Source: an uncultured Dokdonia sp.
GTDB lineage: Bacteria; Bacteroidota; Bacteroidia; Flavobacteriales; Flavobacteriaceae
NCBI RefSeq assembly: GCF_947492535.1
Contig: NZ_CANLNH010000006.1
Coordinates: 62,001-126,000, forward strand
Direction of reading: 5' to 3'
Length of the DNA: 64,000 nucleotides
Part shown: piece after piece, positions 43,238 to 52,244 of the stretch
Layout of the letters: every line of letters begins with the position of its first letter
Position numbering within the stretch: the stretch's first letter is position 1
Position numbers and translations under genes: made by a program
Notes under the pieces: generated by a model
The model's input: the letters and a program-made list of their open reading frames with translations, nothing else
Told to the model about the DNA's origin: nothing
Database searches by the model: none

Positions 43238-44351
43238 TACTACATTAAAATCAAATGTTATAATTGTTGCACCGCTATCTTCTTTATCCTTAAGAACAAG
43301 GCTTTATAAATTAGCACTCTTTTTATTTGAAACCAAATGTCCTCAAATTACGCATATTGCATGGGAGCGTCTTTCTGGAGAATGTATAGAACATAGACTA
43401 GATTTCCCAATTAAAAAAAAAATCCTTCTAAAAGGAGGTGGCTACGGTAGCGGTAGAAGTTATTTATATGCATTATGGATGATTAATGTTTTTTTTTATG
43501 GATTTAAAATAAAAAAAAATGATGTAGTGTGGGCTTTAGGGTTTGAGAGTGCATTTCCTTTACTGTTGCCTAGTGTGATTAAAGGCTATACATTATGTTT
43601 TGATGACGCAGATCGTTTTTCTATGTTGATCAAAAATAAGATGCTTCGATTCATCGTCAAAACATTAGAGTTTTTCACTTCGAAGCTTGTTTATAAACAT
43701 ATCATACCCTCTTTTGAACGTTATAACTTCAACTCTAAAAAATTCTTCTTAGTTGAAAATGTCCCAAGTGAAAAAGTGTTAAAGGAAGCTAAATATATAT
43801 ATGATAATAAGGAATGGAAGAAGTTCTCATTAACAATTAATATTAATGGTTGGCTTTCAAAAAGTAGGGGTATTGCTATTGTTTTAGAATTATGTGATTC
43901 TTTAAAAGAATATGATGTAGGTTTTATTATGTCAGGTAAGTTAGACTGCGAAGAGGCTATTGTGCTCTCAAATAAGGAAAATGTACAATATCTGGGAGAA
44001 GTATCTAATGAAGAGGCATTAGCTTCGTATTATGCATCAGATTTTGTGTTTACTTATTATGACCCTATTTCTGAGATTAATAGATATGCAGCCTCTAATA
44101 AATGGGGAGATGCTTTAAAAACAGGGATAGGTATTATTGTCAATAAAGAGATTATGAGTGCTCAAAAACTCATAGATCAGGAAGTTGCTATTGGACTAGC
44201 ATATGATGATGTTGAAGGGCTTTTAGAAGAGGTTAAAATGTTGTCTGTAAATAAAGATATACTCGCTTCTATTAAGAAAAAAGCTTTAAGAAATGGAGAA
44301 GATATTCCATATTTTGATATTAGCATTAAAAAAATATTTAATACAAATTAA
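43230..44351 (+). CDS. Glycosyltransferase, GT4-like
   Basis: 373 residues, with a TTG start at 43230 inside the end of the flippase gene; the next ATG is far inside. Two Rossmann-like halves are evident; the second holds TININGWLSKSRGIAIVLELC, GEVSNEEALASYYASDFVF and YYDPISEINRYAASNKWGDALKTGIG, the last being the E-rich nucleotide-sugar-binding region. DDADRF is in the N-terminal half. Donor and acceptor sugars are unknown. A 170-base gap follows with a promoter before wecB. Confidence 0.8.
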   Translation: MSDTTLKSNVIIVAPLSSLSLRTRLYKLALFLFETKCPQITHIAWERLSGECIEHRLDFPIKKKILLKGGGYGSGRSYLYALWMINVFFYGFKIKKNDVVWALGFESAFPLLLPSVIKGYTLCFDDADRFSMLIKNKMLRFIVKTLEFFTSKLVYKHIIPSFERYNFNSKKFFLVENVPSEKVLKEAKYIYDNKEWKKFSLTININGWLSKSRGIAIVLELCDSLKEYDVGFIMSGKLDCEEAIVLSNKENVQYLGEVSNEEALASYYASDFVFTYYDPISEINRYAASNKWGDALKTGIGIIVNKEIMSAQKLIDQEVAIGLAYDDVEGLLEEVKMLSVNKDILASIKKKALRNGEDIPYFDISIKKIFNTN

Positions 44352-44471
44352 ATTTCTGTAACTTAATTGTGGTGATTTTAATTTAAGCATTTGGTTTATA
44401 GGGTTTTGTGTGTGTGGTAAAGTTGCGTTTACACTCGTTTTTAAAAATTAGTTTTTAAAATTGAAAAGCTA

Positions 44472-44479
44472 TATATTTG
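44472..44479 (+). promoter_or_regulatory. Internal promoter -7 box upstream of wecB
   Basis: TATATTTG is a full TAnnTTTG match in the only sizeable gap (170 bases) of the first half of the locus. The -33 region is AT-rich without a clean TTG. It suggests a second transcription unit starting at wecB. Confidence 0.5.
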
Positions 44480-44521
44480 CACCCCCTTATTTTAGCTTGT
44501 AAATAACCAATTTTAATAGAT

Positions 44522-45640
44522 TTGAAAAAAGTTCTAATAGTTTTTGGCACACGCCCTGAAGCCATAAAAATGGCGCCACTTGTAAAGGCATTTCAAAAAA
44601 ATCCAGCAATATTTAATACTAAAGTATGTGTAACAGCACAGCATAGAGAAATGCTGGATCAAGTTTTAGATTTTTTTGATATCGTTCCTGATTTTGATCT
44701 TAATCTAATGAAACCAGGTCAAAACCTTTATTCACTTACAGCAGATATTATTACTGGAATGAAACCAGTTCTGGAATCTTTTGATCCAGATTATGTATTT
44801 GTGCATGGGGATACTTCGACAACAATGGCTACGAGTATTGCAGGTTTCTATAATCAATCTAAAGTATGTCACATAGAGGCTGGGCTTCGTACAAATGATA
44901 AATGGTCTCCATTTCCTGAAGAAATAAACAGACAAGTAACTGGACGTATAGCAGATTTTCACTTTGCTCCAACTGTTACTTCTGAAGGTAATTTACTTAA
45001 AGAAAATATACCATCACATCAAATCGTAGTTACTGGGAACACGGTAATTGATGCATTGTTAGAAAGCGTTAATAAAGTTAATAATGATCCTAGTGATCTT
45101 ATTAAAGATCTTGATGTAAAAATAGGAGATAAAGAAGTGCTTCTAGTTACGGGGCACCGTAGAGAAAACCATGGCGATGGATTTGTTAGAATTTGTGAAG
45201 CTTTAAAAGAGATTGCTATTCAAAAGCCTAATCATCTTATTATTTATCCTGTACATCTTAATCCTAAAGTGCAAGAGCCTGTAAAGCGCATTCTTGCAAA
45301 CGTAAATAATATCATGCTTATAGATCCCTTGGCTTACCAAGATTTCATATGGCTAATGAACAGATCAAAACTCATCATTACAGATAGTGGTGGTGTACAA
45401 GAGGAGGCTCCTAGTTTAGGAAAACCGGTACTTGTTATGAGAGATACTACAGAACGACCAGAAGCAGTAGATGCTGGAACGGTAATTTTAGTCGGAACAG
45501 ATAAAGATTTAATTGTTTCAGAAACTTTAGATTTACTTAATAATCCAGATCGCTTTACTAAAATGAGTAAATTACATAATCCGTATGGAGATGGTAAGGC
45601 TTGTGAACGTGTCGTAGAATTTATTAAAAATCAAAAATAA
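44522..45640 (+). CDS. wecB: UDP-N-acetylglucosamine 2-epimerase (non-hydrolysing)
   Basis: 372 residues. The start codon is TTG 44522, because the canonical WecB N terminus MKKVLIVFGTRPEAIKMAPLVKAF begins exactly there. HGDTSTTMATSIAGFY, HIEAGLRTNDKWSPFPEE and TDSGGVQEEAPSLGKPVLVMRDTTERPE are hallmark blocks. It makes UDP-ManNAc, used by the adjacent dehydrogenase. It is 4 bases upstream of wecC. Confidence 0.96.
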   Translation: MKKVLIVFGTRPEAIKMAPLVKAFQKNPAIFNTKVCVTAQHREMLDQVLDFFDIVPDFDLNLMKPGQNLYSLTADIITGMKPVLESFDPDYVFVHGDTSTTMATSIAGFYNQSKVCHIEAGLRTNDKWSPFPEEINRQVTGRIADFHFAPTVTSEGNLLKENIPSHQIVVTGNTVIDALLESVNKVNNDPSDLIKDLDVKIGDKEVLLVTGHRRENHGDGFVRICEALKEIAIQKPNHLIIYPVHLNPKVQEPVKRILANVNNIMLIDPLAYQDFIWLMNRSKLIITDSGGVQEEAPSLGKPVLVMRDTTERPEAVDAGTVILVGTDKDLIVSETLDLLNNPDRFTKMSKLHNPYGDGKACERVVEFIKNQK

Positions 45641-45644
45641 TTAC

Positions 45645-46853
45645 ATGCAACCAGAAGTAGTAATGATTGGCCTAGGATATATAGGTCTTCCAACAGCAGC
45701 TTTAATCGCTTCAAATGGAGTAAACGTTCATGGGGTAGATATCAATCCAAATGTTGTAGAAACAATAAATAGAGGTGAGATACACATTGTTGAACCAGAA
45801 TTAGATGAGGCTGTAGCAAAAGCTGTAAAAGGAGGATTTCTTAAAGCAGACGTAAAAGCAGTTGAAGCTAATAATTATTTAATTGTAGTTCCAACTCCTT
45901 TTAAAGATAAGAATGAACCTGATATATCATTTGTAGAAGCAGCTACTAGAGGGATATTACCTTTATTGAAAAAAGGAGATTTGTATATCATAGAATCTAC
46001 TTCGCCTGTAGGAACTACAGAGAAAATGATGGATTTGATCTATACAGAACGTCCAGAGTTAAAAGATTCATTATTTATTGCCTATTGCCCAGAGCGTGTT
46101 TTACCAGGTAATGTAATGTATGAGCTTGTACATAATGATCGTGTTATTGGAGGTGTGAATGCTGCTAGTACAGAAAAAGCAATTGCTTTTTATAGTAGCT
46201 ATGTAAAAGGGGAATTACATCCTACAAATGCTAGAACTGCAGAGATGTGTAAACTAGTAGAAAACTCTTCTAGAGATGTGCAAATTGCGTTTGCAAATGA
46301 GTTATCTCTTATTTGCGCAAAAGCAGATATTAATGTTTGGGATCTTATTAATCTTGCAAACAAGCACCCTCGTGTTAATATATTACAACCAGGTTGTGGT
46401 GTAGGAGGACATTGTATTGCCGTAGATCCTTATTTTATTGTAGCAGATTTTCCTATGGAGTCTCAAATTATTGGTAAAGCAAGAGAGATCAATAATTACA
46501 AATCTTTCTGGTGTGCAGAACAAGTGAAAAATGCCAAATTACAATTCCAATTAGATCATGGAAGAAAACCTAAAATAGCAATCATGGGCTTAGCTTTTAA
46601 GCCTAATATTGATGATTTAAGAGAGTCCCCTGCAAAATATATTGCTCAAAAAGTTTTACAAGATGCAAATGATGAAGAGTTTTATATCGTAGAACCAAAT
46701 ATTAAAGAACATAAAGTATTTAAGCTAACAGATCATAATAATGCTTTCGCGAAAGCAGATATCGTTGTATATTTAGTAGCGCATGATGAATTTAAATCCT
46801 TACCAAAGGATTCTAATAAAATTATTTTAGATTTTGCTGGAGTTATAAAATGA
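45645..46853 (+). CDS. wecC: UDP-N-acetyl-D-mannosamine dehydrogenase
   Basis: 402 residues. GLGYIGLPTAALIASNG is the NAD motif, PEDLDEA-type segments and ESTSPVGTTEKM follow, and GCGVGGHCIAVDPYF contains the catalytic cysteine. It oxidises UDP-ManNAc to UDP-ManNAcA, a sugar common in capsules. A palindrome copy at 46743-46756 encodes AFAK in the C-terminal domain. It overlaps legB by 4 bases. Confidence 0.95.
   Translation: MQPEVVMIGLGYIGLPTAALIASNGVNVHGVDINPNVVETINRGEIHIVEPELDEAVAKAVKGGFLKADVKAVEANNYLIVVPTPFKDKNEPDISFVEAATRGILPLLKKGDLYIIESTSPVGTTEKMMDLIYTERPELKDSLFIAYCPERVLPGNVMYELVHNDRVIGGVNAASTEKAIAFYSSYVKGELHPTNARTAEMCKLVENSSRDVQIAFANELSLICAKADINVWDLINLANKHPRVNILQPGCGVGGHCIAVDPYFIVADFPMESQIIGKAREINNYKSFWCAEQVKNAKLQFQLDHGRKPKIAIMGLAFKPNIDDLRESPAKYIAQKVLQDANDEEFYIVEPNIKEHKVFKLTDHNNAFAKADIVVYLVAHDEFKSLPKDSNKIILDFAGVIK
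46743..46756. repeat. Palindrome copy inside wecC
   Basis: GCTTTCGCGAAAGC encoding AFAK. Confidence 0.75.
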
Positions 46854-48040
46854 TGGATATACTTAATTTAATTGGCAGAAAAGAAGAATTGTTTGTTGAA
46901 GACATTCAAAATCATCAACAAATTCTAAAAGAAATAGTAAGTAAAAGTTCATTTTTAGTTCTTGGAGGCGCAGGGACAATAGGACAAGCAGTTACTAAAG
47001 AAATTTTTAAGCGCAATCCTAAAAAAATACATGTTGTAGATATAAGTGAAAATAACCTTGTAGAGTTAGTTAGAGATATTCGTAGTTCTTTAGGATATAT
47101 TGAAGGCGATTTTCAGACATTTTCTTTAGACATTGGATCAAGAGAATATGATACATTTATAAATCAAGATGGGAACTATGATTATGTCTTAAATCTTTCT
47201 GCATTAAAACATGTGAGAAGTGAGAAAGATCCTTTTACATTAATGCGGATGATTAATGTAAACATTTTTAATACAGAGAAGACTCTTAAACAATCCATTG
47301 CTAAAAATGTAAAAAAATACTTTTGCGTTTCTACAGATAAGGCCGCAAATCCAGTTAATATGATGGGTGGTTCTAAGCGTATTATGGAAATGTATTTGAT
47401 GAAGTATAGTAATGATATAAAGATATCTACAGCAAGATTTGCAAACGTAGCTTTTTCTGATGGATCATTACTTCATGGTTTTGATCAACGGATTAAGAAA
47501 AAACAACCAATAGTAGCTCCTTTAGATGTCAAACGATATTTTGTAGTCCCTAAAGAATCAGGAGAACTATGTCTTATGTCTTGTATATTTGGAGAAAATA
47601 GAGATATCTTTTTTCCAAAGCTTGATGATAATTTACACTTAATTTCATTTGCAGACATTGCGGTGAAATATCTTACTCAATTAGGATATGAGCCTTTTTT
47701 ATGTAAGAATGAAGATGAGGCTCGTGCTTTAATGTCTAGCCTTCCAGAAGAAAAAAAATGGCCTTGTTATTTTTCTAAAAGTGATACTACGGGAGAGAAA
47801 AGCTTCGAAGAATTTTTTACAGATGAAGAGGTTCTTGATTTAGAACGTTTTTCAAAGCTTGGAGTTATAAAAAATGAAGCAATATATGATGAGCATTTGA
47901 TTGATCTTTTTGATGAAAAAATTAATCATATGAAAGAAGAGGGTAGGTGGACAAGAGTAGAAATTGTTAATTTGTTTCATAAATTAATTCCAAATTTTGG
48001 ACATAAAGATTTAGGAAAGTTTTTAGATAGTAAGATGTAG
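46850..48040 (+). CDS. Nucleotide-GlcNAc 4,6-dehydratase (LegB/CapD-like)
   Basis: 396 residues. LVLGGAGTIGQAVTKEIFKR is the NAD motif, VSTDKAANPVNMMGGSKRIMEMYL the active-site block with the Lys of the MxxxK form used by CapD/FlaA1-type dehydratases. The soluble form without membrane helices resembles LegB. The legC homologue follows after 3 bases, so it likely prepares the 4-keto-6-deoxy sugar for transamination. In Campylobacter LegB acts on the GDP sugar. The exact nucleotide here is inferred. Confidence 0.85.
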   Translation: MMDILNLIGRKEELFVEDIQNHQQILKEIVSKSSFLVLGGAGTIGQAVTKEIFKRNPKKIHVVDISENNLVELVRDIRSSLGYIEGDFQTFSLDIGSREYDTFINQDGNYDYVLNLSALKHVRSEKDPFTLMRMINVNIFNTEKTLKQSIAKNVKKYFCVSTDKAANPVNMMGGSKRIMEMYLMKYSNDIKISTARFANVAFSDGSLLHGFDQRIKKKQPIVAPLDVKRYFVVPKESGELCLMSCIFGENRDIFFPKLDDNLHLISFADIAVKYLTQLGYEPFLCKNEDEARALMSSLPEEKKWPCYFSKSDTTGEKSFEEFFTDEEVLDLERFSKLGVIKNEAIYDEHLIDLFDEKINHMKEEGRWTRVEIVNLFHKLIPNFGHKDLGKFLDSKM

Positions 48041-48043
48041 TTT

Positions 48044-49183
48044 ATGGATGAGAAATTTATTGACTTTATACAAGAAAATTTTAAAAGTAAAGATTTTATA
48101 CCTCTTCATCCTCCAGTCTTTATTGGTAATGAAAAAATATATCTTAATGATTGTATAGATTCCACATTTGTGTCCTCTGTTGGACCATATGTAAATCGTT
48201 TCGAAGAAGAATTTGCTGAATTTACACAGACTAAAAAAGCTACAGCAGTAGTAAATGGAACTTCTGCTTTGCATGTAAGCTTAAGATTATCTGGAGTTTC
48301 TGCAGGTGATGAAGTAATAACACAAGCACTAACCTTTGTTGCAACCACAAATGCTATCGTTTATGCAGGTGCAGCTCCTGTTTTTGTAGATGTAGATAGA
48401 GACACTATGGGGCTTTCACCAGTAGCTCTTAAATCATTTTTAGAAGAATTTGCCGAAGTAAAACCTACAGGGACTTTTAATAAATTTTCAGGAAAACGTA
48501 TAGCGGCTTGTATGCCTATGCATACATTTGGTTTTATGTGTAGAATAGATGAAATTGTAAATATTTGTAATCTTTATAATATTCCAGTTGTTGAAGATGC
48601 GGCAGAATCATTAGGTAGCTCCTATAAGGGAAAATCATCTGGTAGTTTTGGCTTAGTATCTGGATTTAGTTTTAATGGGAATAAAATAATTACAGCAGGA
48701 GGTGGTGGTGCTATTGTAAGTAATGATATAGAATTATCTCAGAAAGCGAAACATCTTACTACTACAGCAAAAGAACCTCACCCTTGGGAATACGTTCATA
48801 ATGAACTAGGTTATAACTATAGAATGCCTAACATAAATGCAGCTTTAGTCTGTGCCCAACTGGAAAAATTTCAAGAAATTCTTACTAAGAAAAGAAATTT
48901 ATATGACGTTTATAAAAATAACCTTGTTGATTTTGGACTACAAATTGTAGAAATACCAGAAGATACCAAATGGAATTATTGGTTGATGAGTGTTCTTTTA
49001 GATAATAAAAAAGAAAGAGATGAGTTTTTGAAATTCACAAATTCAAAAGGAGTTATGACAAGGCCTATTTGGCAACTTATGTTTAAACTACCTATGTATG
49101 AAAATTGTCAACGAGATAAACAAGAGAATGCTTTGTTTTTAGAAGAAAGAATTGTTAATATCCCTAGTGGAGTGATATTATAA
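48044..49183 (+). CDS. LegC family PLP-dependent aminotransferase
   Basis: 379 residues. SFNGNKIITAGGGGAIVSND contains the PLP-binding Lys214. FVATTNAIVYAGAAPVFVDVD and VVEDAAESLGSSYKGK are the DegT/DnrJ/EryC1 signatures, and the FNGNKI version is typical of LegC. It would transaminate the 4-keto sugar to the 4-amino sugar. The preceding dehydratase and the following acetyltransferase complete a three-gene module. Confidence 0.9.
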   Translation: MDEKFIDFIQENFKSKDFIPLHPPVFIGNEKIYLNDCIDSTFVSSVGPYVNRFEEEFAEFTQTKKATAVVNGTSALHVSLRLSGVSAGDEVITQALTFVATTNAIVYAGAAPVFVDVDRDTMGLSPVALKSFLEEFAEVKPTGTFNKFSGKRIAACMPMHTFGFMCRIDEIVNICNLYNIPVVEDAAESLGSSYKGKSSGSFGLVSGFSFNGNKIITAGGGGAIVSNDIELSQKAKHLTTTAKEPHPWEYVHNELGYNYRMPNINAALVCAQLEKFQEILTKKRNLYDVYKNNLVDFGLQIVEIPEDTKWNYWLMSVLLDNKKERDEFLKFTNSKGVMTRPIWQLMFKLPMYENCQRDKQENALFLEERIVNIPSGVIL

Positions 49184-49187
49184 AATA

Positions 49188-49808
49188 ATGAAGGACATCT
49201 ATATTTTTGGTTACTCAGGACATTCTTATGTCGTTCTTGATACGCTTAAAAAAGAATCATTTAACGTTTTAGGATATTTTGATAAGATTAAGAATCCTAC
49301 TTCTGATTTTTTTAGCATTCCATATTTAGGTTATGAAAAAGATGTAGATTTAAAATCTATTGTAGCATCAGCTTTTGTTTTTCCAACAATAGGTGACAAT
49401 ATTTTAAGAAAAAAAATTATAAGTACCTTTGATGATAATCAATTATCTCAAACAGTAATATTCGACAATTCAGCTATTTTATCATCAAGAATAGAAATTG
49501 GTAACTCTACATATATTGCTCCTGGTGCTATTGTAAATGCGTATTCTACAATAGGAAAAGGGTGTATTATTAATACAGGTGCTGTACTTGAACATGAAGT
49601 AGTTATAGGGGATTATAGTCATATAGCTCCAAATGCTGTCTTAACGGGTGCCGTAACTGTTGGTAATGAGTCTTTTATAGGAGCTAATTCAGTTATAAAT
49701 CCAGGAGTTATTATAGGAGATAATGTAATAATAGGCTCTGGAACTGTTGTGTTAAAAGATGTTCCAAGTAATACAAAGGTTGTAGGTAACCCTTCTAGGA
49801 AGTTATAA
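49188..49808 (+). CDS. NeuD/PglD-type sugar N-acetyltransferase
   Basis: 206 residues. An N-terminal Rossmann-like part, IFGYSGHSYVVLDTLKKE, binds the nucleotide sugar; the C-terminal left-handed beta helix shows hexads (IGNSTYIAPGAIVNAYSTIG, IGDYSHIAPNAVLTG) and HE in TGAVLEHEVVIG, with the conserved acetylating His. It should N-acetylate the 4-amino sugar made by LegC. A second homologue lies at 63538. It is followed by a 96-base gap. Confidence 0.9.
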   Translation: MKDIYIFGYSGHSYVVLDTLKKESFNVLGYFDKIKNPTSDFFSIPYLGYEKDVDLKSIVASAFVFPTIGDNILRKKIISTFDDNQLSQTVIFDNSAILSSRIEIGNSTYIAPGAIVNAYSTIGKGCIINTGAVLEHEVVIGDYSHIAPNAVLTGAVTVGNESFIGANSVINPGVIIGDNVIIGSGTVVLKDVPSNTKVVGNPSRKL

Positions 49809-49904
49809 GAGAAGCTATAATTGGTGATAATACTCAATTAAATGTAATCCCATAAAGAAAATAATAATTCATTAGTTGCTATTATTAAAGTAATTTAAAC
49901 CTAA

Positions 49905-50990
49905 ATGATGAAGGATAAAAGAATAAAATCTATTAGTATTGATAGCTCAGTTACTTTGATTAATGCCATGAAGCATATGGATGATGTCGATAGAAAGTCA
50001 CTTTTGGTATTTCAAGATGACTTTTTTCTAAATATCCTTAGTATAGGTGACATCCAAAGAGCAATTCTTAATAAAAAAGATTTAAATATTCCTGTTTCTC
50101 AGGTCTTAAGAACTAATACTAAGGTGGTGAGTTTAAATACACCTTTAGAAGAAGTTAAAAAACTAATGAAATCTTTTAGGATGGAAATTCTTCCTGCAGT
50201 AGGAGTAAATAACCATCTTGATGATGTATACTTTTGGGAAGATTTGTTTATAAATAATAATCTTACAGAAGATATTAATCTAAACTTACCAGTTGTTATT
50301 ATGGCTGGCGGTTACGGTACTCGAATGAGACCCTTAACACATGTTATACCTAAACCTCTTATTCCTTTAGGAGAAAGTAGTATGATAGAACATATAATTG
50401 ATCGCTTTCAAAATGTAGGTTGTAATAATTTTTTTGTATCAGTAAACTATAAAGCAGATATGATACAATTTTATTTTAACGACATAAAAGATAAATCATA
50501 TGAGATAGAACTTTTTAGAGAAACAAAACCATTAGGAACAGCGGGGAGTCTTCATCTTTTGAAAGGAAAAATTAATTCACCTTTTTTTGTTTCTAATTGT
50601 GATATCTTAATTAATGATGATTATGACGCTATATATAAATATCATAAAGAAAATAATAATGAATTGACAATGGTTTCTGCTATAAAAAATTATCCAATTG
50701 CTTACGGTACTTTAGAGACCTCTAGTGATGGAGTTTTAGAAGCACTACAAGAAAAACCAGAGCTTAATTTTCAAATTAACACAGGATTTTATATAGTAGA
50801 ACCACATCTTATTAACGAGATACCTGAGAATAAATTTTTTCATATAACTCACCTTATAGAAAAACTACTAGAAGAAAAGAGAAAAGTTGGTGTTTTTCCA
50901 ATTAGTGAAGGGTCTTGGATGGATGTAGGTCAATGGGATGAGTATAACAAGACTTCTACGAAACTTGGTTTTGAGGGATTTAGCTTTTAA
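49905..50990 (+). CDS. CBS-nucleotidyltransferase fusion (PtmE/LegD-like)
   Basis: 361 residues. Residues about 1-120 are two CBS motifs (SIDSSVTLINAMKHMD, VVSLNTPLEEVKKLM). Residues about 127-361 are a nucleotidyltransferase with VVIMAGGYGTRMRPLTHVIPKPLIPLG and a CDILINDDYD segment. In Campylobacter, PtmE with this arrangement activates GlcN-1-P with GTP for GDP-GlcNAc, the start of the legionaminate path. That parallel is from memory. It lies after the leg-like trio; neuB, neuC and neuA partners are not in the locus. Confidence 0.85.
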   Translation: MMKDKRIKSISIDSSVTLINAMKHMDDVDRKSLLVFQDDFFLNILSIGDIQRAILNKKDLNIPVSQVLRTNTKVVSLNTPLEEVKKLMKSFRMEILPAVGVNNHLDDVYFWEDLFINNNLTEDINLNLPVVIMAGGYGTRMRPLTHVIPKPLIPLGESSMIEHIIDRFQNVGCNNFFVSVNYKADMIQFYFNDIKDKSYEIELFRETKPLGTAGSLHLLKGKINSPFFVSNCDILINDDYDAIYKYHKENNNELTMVSAIKNYPIAYGTLETSSDGVLEALQEKPELNFQINTGFYIVEPHLINEIPENKFFHITHLIEKLLEEKRKVGVFPISEGSWMDVGQWDEYNKTSTKLGFEGFSF

Positions 50991-51011
50991 TTGAATTATA
51001 ATTTCTATAAA

Positions 51012-52244
51012 ATGAAATCTTTAAAAATTAGAAAAGTTCAGTTGTTTATACTCCTTATTTTTCTTTTGCCTCAGGCAAATGATTATAGAGTTTACTTTTC
51101 TTCAATTTTAATTTATGCAATTTTATTTTTTTTTAATTTAAAAATTGTTAAGTCTAATTTTATAGCTAGAGTTTTTCTATTTGGTTTCATGTTTGTTTCA
51201 TTCTTTACAATGTTTCGTTTCTTTACTATTGTACCTGCAAATTATAAAGATTTTACAGAATTAGGAAGATTATTACTTCCTACTTATATGGTTCTCATGT
51301 TACCATTTTTTAAAGATTTTAAAATCAAAGATTTACTTATGCCTCTTAGTATCATAGTGAGCATTGATTTCTTTGTGTCTTTATTAGAGTTCTTTTATCT
51401 ACAAACATCTAGCTCTTCTATTTACCAATTTGTAAAGACTAACTATTGGGCTACCCAGCACTGGCATTCTTCTTATAGGAGTAAAGGACTGACTCCTGGT
51501 CCAGGACAGCATGCTATTTTTGGAGTTTTTATGTTTGTATTATTTCTATCGAATTACTTATTTAACAAAAATCAAATGACAAAGAAAAATATTGTTTTTA
51601 TTTTAATGACAATGTTTATTATAGCTTCTTCACTTTCTAGAACAGGTGTTGTTTGTATGATAATTTCTTTTATTTTCCTTATTTATTTTTATAGCAAAAA
51701 AGTAACTAGTATTAAACAGGGATTTTCATTAGTTGCCATATTGTTTTTATTTATAGGCATAGGTGGTTATTATGCAAAAAAGAATAGCGCAAATTTAGAA
51801 AGAGTAAGCTTAGTGTTTACAGAGGGAACCAGTAATCGTTCTTTTACAGCACGAGTGGATAATTGGGGAGAATTAGTGGATGTTGCACTTACAAAAGAAC
51901 CTGGCTATTTATTGATAGGTTGGGGAAAAGAATTTTTTGGAGAAATTGCTCATCAGACAGATAACGAATTTGTATTTATACTTTTGTTTTACGGCCTGAT
52001 CTTTTTGATGTTTTTTGTTTTGTTTACATTAAGATATTTAATTAAAACGTTATTCCTTAATAAGAAAAGAGATTTTATTAGTTTAACTATATGCACTCTT
52101 ATAGTTGTAGGTTATATTTTTGCAATACCATCTTCTTTCTTTTTTTATGTTCAAAATCTTGTCTTATTTACATTATTATTAATCATAGACTATCATAATA
52201 AAACTGATAAACTTAAAGACATCCAATCACAATCCTTATTATGA
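51012..52244 (+). CDS. O-antigen/capsule polymerase-like protein (Wzy)
   Basis: 410 residues from ATG 51012; a TTG at 50991 immediately after the preceding stop is the alternative and would add 7 residues. About ten to eleven hydrophobic helices are seen, with a larger outside loop around residues 265-310 (SNRSFTARVDNWGELVD) and RSKGLTPGPGQHAIFG before it, the pattern of Wzy and O-antigen ligase families. It should join repeat units in the periplasm. Its AT content is higher than in the rml genes. Confidence 0.8.
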   Translation: MKSLKIRKVQLFILLIFLLPQANDYRVYFSSILIYAILFFFNLKIVKSNFIARVFLFGFMFVSFFTMFRFFTIVPANYKDFTELGRLLLPTYMVLMLPFFKDFKIKDLLMPLSIIVSIDFFVSLLEFFYLQTSSSSIYQFVKTNYWATQHWHSSYRSKGLTPGPGQHAIFGVFMFVLFLSNYLFNKNQMTKKNIVFILMTMFIIASSLSRTGVVCMIISFIFLIYFYSKKVTSIKQGFSLVAILFLFIGIGGYYAKKNSANLERVSLVFTEGTSNRSFTARVDNWGELVDVALTKEPGYLLIGWGKEFFGEIAHQTDNEFVFILLFYGLIFLMFFVLFTLRYLIKTLFLNKKRDFISLTICTLIVVGYIFAIPSSFFFYVQNLVLFTLLLIIDYHNKTDKLKDIQSQSLL

